This document shows, piece by piece, positions 6,474 through 10,032 of a stretch of DNA of 10,032 nt (positions are counted from its first letter, which is position 1; each line of letters opens with the position of its first letter). A model generated the notes under the pieces. The model was given only the letters and a program-made list of their open reading frames with translations, was not told where the DNA came from and ran no database searches. Position numbers and translations under genes: made by a program. The stretch comes from WLWS01 sp964639535 (GTDB lineage Bacteria > Pseudomonadota > Gammaproteobacteria > Eutrophobiales > Eutrophobiaceae): the NCBI GenBank assembly GCA_964639535.1, contig CAZXDV010000104.1, positions 1-10,032 on the forward strand, given 5' to 3'.

Positions 6474-7487
6474 ATGTTCCAGCAGCTTTTAACAGGTCGA
6501 CTACATTTCACTGGCGGAATAATTAGCGGCCTGGTCATATTTACTTTATCAAGCCCCGTGTTGTCCTCCCCACCGCAAGCACAATACCATCTTTCTTCAG
6601 ATCAGACCCACAGCAAATTCAGTAAAAACGAAAAAGTAGTACTTGCGGTTGACCCCGGTGCAATCATAGAGGTGCACACGGAAGAAACCAGCGATGGCCA
6701 GCTAAATATCAATTCAGGCATCGAGGACCTGGTAAATCTCAACCCGGATCCTATACATCCACTCACTGGTGCCGTTTATGTTAATGGAGCCGAACCCGGG
6801 GACACGCTTGCCGTAACCCTTCATGAAATTGAACTTGGGGAATGGGGATTTGCCGCGATCGTGCCGGGCTTTGGACTGCTCAGTGATGAAATCAGTGGCC
6901 CGTACCTGAGGACTTTCAAACTTGGCAAGGATGCAACGGAGATCCGCTTTAACGAAAAGATTCGCATACCCCTAAAACCTTTTCCGGGTGTCATGGGTGT
7001 TGCCCCGGATACCGAAGAAAGACTATCAACGATACCTCCGCGAGCAAACGGTGGAAACATGGATGATCCAAACATCACCGTCGGCACAACAGTTTACTTC
7101 CCGGTGTTTGTCAAGGGGGCCCTTTTTTCAATTGGTGATACCCATGCTGTACAGGGTGCCGGCGAAGTTTCCGGCACCGCCATAGAAGCACCCATGCGAA
7201 TAGTTTACGAGTTAAATCTAATAAAAGGTGGCAGGAAAATTCCTGAGCCCCAATACGAGAATGCAGATAGTTATGCTGTAACCGCCTATGCCACCACTCT
7301 CGATGAGGCGGCAAGAAAAGCAACAAGGTACATGATTGATTACCTCATGGAAATCCACAACCTGGATGAAAACGATGCCTATATCCTCTGCTCGCTGGCA
7401 GGTAGCCTGAAGATCGCAGAGGTCGTCGACGTACCGCATATGCTGGTTACCATGCACATGCCCAAGAAAGTCCTTGGAATTCAATAG
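6474..7487 (+). CDS. Secreted acetamidase/formamidase-family protein
   Basis: Family enzymes (FmdA/AmdA) hydrolyse formamide, acetamide or other short amides to the acid and ammonia. The 337-residue product has a hydrophobic N-terminus (about 12-30) and likely signal-peptide cleavage near residue 31 or 36, so it should act in the periplasm, unlike the classical cytoplasmic formamidases. Family motifs are intact: AVDPGAIIEVHTEE (58-71), HPLTGAVYVNGAEPGDTL (95-112), GGNMDDPNITVG (193-204), GDTHAVQGAGEVSGTAIE (221-238), and the C-terminal ILCSLAGSLKIAEVVD block (304-319). GGNMD, GDTHA and GTAIE surround the presumed metal and active site (H224, E231, E238). It starts the second forward block; the alpha/beta hydrolase begins 2 nt after its stop. 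No convincing promoter is visible in the 50-nt divergent spacer. The true substrate could be a larger amide or a lactone-like compound. Confidence 0.85.
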   Translation: MFQQLLTGRLHFTGGIISGLVIFTLSSPVLSSPPQAQYHLSSDQTHSKFSKNEKVVLAVDPGAIIEVHTEETSDGQLNINSGIEDLVNLNPDPIHPLTGAVYVNGAEPGDTLAVTLHEIELGEWGFAAIVPGFGLLSDEISGPYLRTFKLGKDATEIRFNEKIRIPLKPFPGVMGVAPDTEERLSTIPPRANGGNMDDPNITVGTTVYFPVFVKGALFSIGDTHAVQGAGEVSGTAIEAPMRIVYELNLIKGGRKIPEPQYENADSYAVTAYATTLDEAARKATRYMIDYLMEIHNLDENDAYILCSLAGSLKIAEVVDVPHMLVTMHMPKKVLGIQ

Positions 7488-7489
7488 AC

Positions 7490-8290
7490 ATGGGAAAACA
7501 CCTGGTGCTTGGAGATGGCCTGGATATCCACTACGAAGACCGTGGTGAGGGTGACACGATAATATTTATTCCGGGTTTAACCTGCACAACGGAGTTCTTT
7601 GTGCACAACCTGGAGGAAATAGCCGCGCACTATCGTGTCATTAGCTATGACCCTCGTAGCCAGGGCGAATCATCAAAAACAGAAACCGGAAATAATTTTA
7701 TCCAGAGAGGAAGAGACCTGGCAGAATTTGTCGACGCACTGGGTCTTGATGATTTTACAATCGCGGGCTGGTCACTCGGCAGCTTTGACAGCTATGCCTA
7801 CTTGCAGGAACATGGTTTTGACAGGGTAAATGCCTTTATTAATATAGATATGCCTCCTAAAGTCATTCCAACAAGCAATGACGACTGGGCGCATCCAAGC
7901 CTGGAAGTGGTACGTGGCATGTATCTTTCCATCCTCGATAGCGAACAACCCTACTTTTTTGAAACATACGCACACTACATGCTGACCAGGGGCGCAACGC
8001 AGGAAGAAATCGACTGGATTGTTTCTGAATCAAAAAAGACGCCCTTGCATATCGCGGCACAGATTGTTGCCGACGCTAATCTCTGCGATTTCAGTGAGCT
8101 TGCAATAAACCTGGCCAGGGCAAAACCGGTCATGCACTATATAAAGCAGGACTGGTCTTCACCTGCACTTGCCTGGCTGGAGAAAAACACACCTTCAGTA
8201 AAAACCAGGGTGATGGGTGGTCACATGATGTTTTACGAAGAACCTGGAGAGTTTAATAACAGCCTGCTGGATTTTCTCGCAACACTATGA
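7490..8290 (+). CDS. Alpha/beta-fold hydrolase
   Basis: A 266-residue cytoplasmic hydrolase with no signal peptide, acting on an ester, amide or C-C bond. Seen: IIFIPGLTCTTEFF (24-37), the oxyanion region with the PGL turn; YDPRSQGESS (53-62), the strand-4/helix-B loop; the nucleophile elbow GWSLGS (93-98) with S95; D221 after KPVMHYIKQD (212-221), the likely acid; and H245 in VMGGHMMFYEEP (241-252). A complete Ser-Asp-His triad is therefore plausible. The GHMMFYEEP ending is the common GGH-x-x-x-x-E-x-P pattern of esterase, haloperoxidase and C-C hydrolase members. It starts 2 nt after the formamidase-family stop without its own strong ribosome site, so translational coupling is likely, and its stop overlaps the first possible ATG of the next frame (ATGA). 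The substrate is unknown; a product of the neighbouring enzymes is an inference. Confidence 0.83.
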   Translation: MGKHLVLGDGLDIHYEDRGEGDTIIFIPGLTCTTEFFVHNLEEIAAHYRVISYDPRSQGESSKTETGNNFIQRGRDLAEFVDALGLDDFTIAGWSLGSFDSYAYLQEHGFDRVNAFINIDMPPKVIPTSNDDWAHPSLEVVRGMYLSILDSEQPYFFETYAHYMLTRGATQEEIDWIVSESKKTPLHIAAQIVADANLCDFSELAINLARAKPVMHYIKQDWSSPALAWLEKNTPSVKTRVMGGHMMFYEEPGEFNNSLLDFLATL

Positions 8291-8312
8291 ACCCGCCTCT
8301 TAAATTCAAAAC

Positions 8313-8318
8313 AGGGAG
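8313..8318 (+). promoter_or_regulatory. Ribosome binding site deciding the VOC-protein start
   Basis: AGGGAG lies 7 nt before the ATG at 8326. The alternative ATG at 8287 overlaps the hydrolase stop as ATGA but has no ribosome site and would place 13 extra residues before the signal peptide. Confidence 0.6.
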
Positions 8319-8325
8319 TACTCTT

Positions 8326-8820
8326 ATGATTTGTAAAAACCTGCTTGATGATTTTCGCAATGATACAGCTAGGCGCCTGTATTCGATTTTGCTTGCCTGC
8401 TTCATGCTACCCACTTACGTTCTTGCCGAGCAACAGCTACCTGAGGTGAATTCCGCAGTGACTTTCCTGTATTACAAGGACCTGGCAGCCGCGGAGAACT
8501 TTTATGGCCAGGTGCTGGGGTTCGAAAAAGATTTTGAGGGCGGCTGGGTAAAAATATTCCGCGCTGTAGACGGCGGCAGGGTTGGTATCGTGGATGAAAA
8601 GAAAGGTTACCTGAACACGGCTGAAAACAAGCCGGTCATGTTCAGTATCGATACACCTGACGTCGATGCCTGGTACAGGCGAGTGCTGGAGAAGGGAGAA
8701 AATTACATTCACAAGCCCTTGAAACCAGAAGCCGACGGCTTTGTACGGGCGTTTTTACTCAGGGACCCCGGCGGATACCACGTAGAATTCTTCCAGTGGA
8801 TTGAAAAAGAAGGAAGCTGA
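8326..8820 (+). CDS. Exported VOC (glyoxalase/bleomycin-resistance fold) protein
   Basis: A 164-residue single VOC module with an export signal. Residues 16-34 (RRLYSILLACFMLPTYVLA) form a signal sequence, with cleavage after VLA at 34, or a possible lipoprotein Cys at 25 (LLAC). The module follows: SAVTFLYYKDLAAAENFYGQ and VLGFEKDF make the first beta-alpha-beta unit; VMFSIDTPDVDAWYRRVLEKG and LLRDPGGYHVEFFQW make the second. VOC enzymes often bind a metal through His and Glu at fixed places. Here both usual His positions appear to be hydrophobic (V and M), leaving only the terminal Glu of HVEFF, so it may be a binding protein or a non-metal enzyme. It is the last gene of the forward block, in line with the alpha/beta hydrolase. 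A start at 8287 cannot be excluded. Function is not recognisable beyond the fold. Confidence 0.72.
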   Translation: MICKNLLDDFRNDTARRLYSILLACFMLPTYVLAEQQLPEVNSAVTFLYYKDLAAAENFYGQVLGFEKDFEGGWVKIFRAVDGGRVGIVDEKKGYLNTAENKPVMFSIDTPDVDAWYRRVLEKGENYIHKPLKPEADGFVRAFLLRDPGGYHVEFFQWIEKEGS

Positions 8821-8832
8821 GGAAGGCCCTCA
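8818..8832. terminator. Weak candidate bidirectional terminator hairpin
   Basis: TGAGG-aaggc-CCTCA is a 5-bp stem between the convergent VOC and oxidoreductase genes, with AT-rich sequence (no clean T-run) on the right side. It is the only hairpin in the 17-nt gap and is thermodynamically modest, so the call is tentative. Confidence 0.25.
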
Positions 8833-8837
8833 ATAAT

Positions 8838-10032
8838 TCAAATAATGTCCAGTATTTGCTGTACTGCCCGTCTTCCCTGGTCCGCCGCCGGGCCCCAGTG
8901 TTGAAAGCCCTCCAGTTCCGAATGGCCAAAGGCAATACGCCCGTAACCTTTCATAATGATGTTTCGCGGAGCAAGCTTGTCTTTCGTGTCCATGAAAAAC
9001 CCCGGAGTGGGAACCACGTAAGCGTGGCCCCAGCGATTAAGAATTATCCCCTGGATATCAGTTTCATGATTAAAACCAGAAGATTTGAACATACGGTTTA
9101 GCTGCTCACGGATCTGCATCTCGTATTCTGCATAGGAAGTATAAAACAGTTTTGCCCGGCCCAGGGTCACCTGCGCCTTGACCGGTAATCCCGGCGAATG
9201 AAATGGCACATAAAAAGTGAGTACAGCGGGCTTATCGGGATGTAATTCCGGAGTATGTCGCCCCACGTGCATGGGCTGCCGAATGTTTGCGGTATATCCG
9301 AAACCCTTTGACCACTTCGCCGCAGTAATCCCCATGTCATACATGAAGCGCCAGTTGCTTAGAGCCACGTTTGCAACAAGAAACGGTGCATGGTGAAAAC
9401 TTTCATACGCCGTACGAATATCTGCAGGCATATCCCTGACCACGTGGCGATTGATCCAGCCACCAGAAGCCATGACAACGCCCCTTGCTCGTACCGCCCG
9501 TGTACGGCCACCATGGGCGTAAACGACACGCACTGAACTTGAGTCACCTGGACTGCCCTCGTGCTGAACGGCAACAGCAGTACTGCTCAATCGGATCCTT
9601 ACCTGTTGTCCCGCTTTATCCAGTTCAGAGAAATTGATGGCGCCGGTGATGATGTCGTCAAAAGTATTTTTGCCGGATATGGCAGCTGGGTTGATAGCGT
9701 TGAGAAAGTAGCGTGCAAAGCCCGAATTGCCACCGGGAAATGAATTTCTACGTGCCGAAGAAGCAGCGTTGAACTCTTCCTGGGTCAGCATGCCAGGCAT
9801 CAGGACATCCCTGGCTACGAAGGCTGAGGTGGCGTCTGCACCAAGACCGTATGCACCGGCCATGAATACATCTGCTTCCTGGCTACCGGTGCGCGGTAAC
9901 TTTAATTCTTTTTCCATGAACTCCCTGTAGGACATCGTATCCAGCCAGGCCTGTTTTTCTTTGCTACCCAGGCCGTCTGTCCTGGCGCCATACCAGGACA
10001 GCATGGCCTCTCGATCTGTCGCTGACAGGGGA
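8838..10032 (-). CDS. Spermidine-dehydrogenase-like FAD-dependent oxidoreductase, C-terminal part
   Basis: The open frame runs to the right edge (397 residues visible, residues PLSATDREA precede the ATG at 10004 in frame), so the N-terminal FAD-binding GxGxxG region lies outside and the real start is not here. The visible part follows the layout of bacterial SpdH-like flavin amine oxidases, which oxidise spermidine or related amines: SYREFMEKELKL, then FPGGNSGFARYFLNAINP, the INFSELDKAGQQVRIRLSST strand region, VRARGVVMASGG, the NRWGHAYVVPTPGF segment and the FAD-proximal C-terminus GRIAFGHSELEGFQHWGPAA followed by DQGRRAVQQIL. Family assignment is from memory of the conserved pattern; members are usually over 600 residues and many carry a Tat signal, which cannot be seen. 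It converges on the VOC gene with a 17-nt gap. The amine substrate is not established; other polycyclic or aromatic amines or alcohols are possible. Confidence 0.72.
   Translation of the reverse strand, partial: PLSATDREAMLSWYGARTDGLGSKEKQAWLDTMSYREFMEKELKLPRTGSQEADVFMAGAYGLGADATSAFVARDVLMPGMLTQEEFNAASSARRNSFPGGNSGFARYFLNAINPAAISGKNTFDDIITGAINFSELDKAGQQVRIRLSSTAVAVQHEGSPGDSSSVRVVYAHGGRTRAVRARGVVMASGGWINRHVVRDMPADIRTAYESFHHAPFLVANVALSNWRFMYDMGITAAKWSKGFGYTANIRQPMHVGRHTPELHPDKPAVLTFYVPFHSPGLPVKAQVTLGRAKLFYTSYAEYEMQIREQLNRMFKSSGFNHETDIQGIILNRWGHAYVVPTPGFFMDTKDKLAPRNIIMKGYGRIAFGHSELEGFQHWGPAADQGRRAVQQILDII

Noticed and set aside
8287..8325. An earlier ATG for the VOC gene overlapping the hydrolase stop (ATGA)
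   Set aside because: The overlap is suggestive of coupling, but there is no ribosome site, and AGGGAG precedes the ATG at 8326, which starts nearer the signal peptide. Kept as an alternative only.
1..10032. CRISPR array, tRNA/rRNA gene, insertion sequence, integrase or phage genes
   Set aside because: No regularly spaced direct repeats, no cloverleaf or rRNA-like sequence and no transposase or integrase motifs were seen in either strand.

Overview
The window reads as accessory catabolic chromosome from a Gram-negative bacterium, most likely a heterotrophic (perhaps marine) gammaproteobacterium. The evidence is an HpaR/HpaH pair of the enterobacterial and pseudomonad 4-hydroxyphenylacetate type, several exported enzymes with Sec-like signal peptides, a large periplasmic multiheme cytochrome c, tight operons and medium GC. 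The lineage is an inference. No rRNA, tRNA, CRISPR, integrase or transposase is visible.

Left edge (1-872): a minus-strand operon of hpaR (MarR-type regulator) followed 15 nt later by hpaH (hydratase of the homoprotocatechuate meta-cleavage pathway), which runs off the left edge. Upstream of hpaR is an AT-rich block with a perfect TATAAT and two near-identical palindromes 23 bp apart, which look like autoregulatory operators. The 236-bp gap to the next gene also holds three short inverted repeats and a candidate forward promoter.

First forward block (873-5523): a membrane-anchored or secreted metal-dependent amidohydrolase, an octaheme cytochrome c fused to HEAT-like and TPR repeats, and a fumarylacetoacetate-hydrolase (FAH) family enzyme. 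The cytochrome and FAH genes are 4 nt apart and look translationally coupled. The FAH gene converges stop-to-stop, with no intervening base, on a minus-strand EamA/DMT permease (5524-6423).

Second forward block (6474-8820): a secreted acetamidase/formamidase-family protein, a cytoplasmic alpha/beta hydrolase and a small exported VOC (glyoxalase-fold) protein, packed almost without gaps. It converges on a minus-strand FAD-dependent oxidoreductase of the spermidine-dehydrogenase-like family, whose N-terminus lies beyond the right edge.

Together the genes suggest breakdown of an organic compound that has amide or amine bonds and perhaps an aromatic part. Amide-type hydrolases act outside the cytoplasm, a C-C or ester hydrolase and an FAH-type enzyme act inside, a permease moves a metabolite, and a periplasmic multiheme cytochrome and a flavin amine oxidase handle electrons. 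The substrate cannot be read from the sequence and the common-pathway idea is an inference. Each gene belongs to a recognisable family. The parts most worth study are the octaheme-HEAT-TPR cytochrome in its hydrolase operon, the secreted formamidase-family/VOC block, and the hpaR operator pair.
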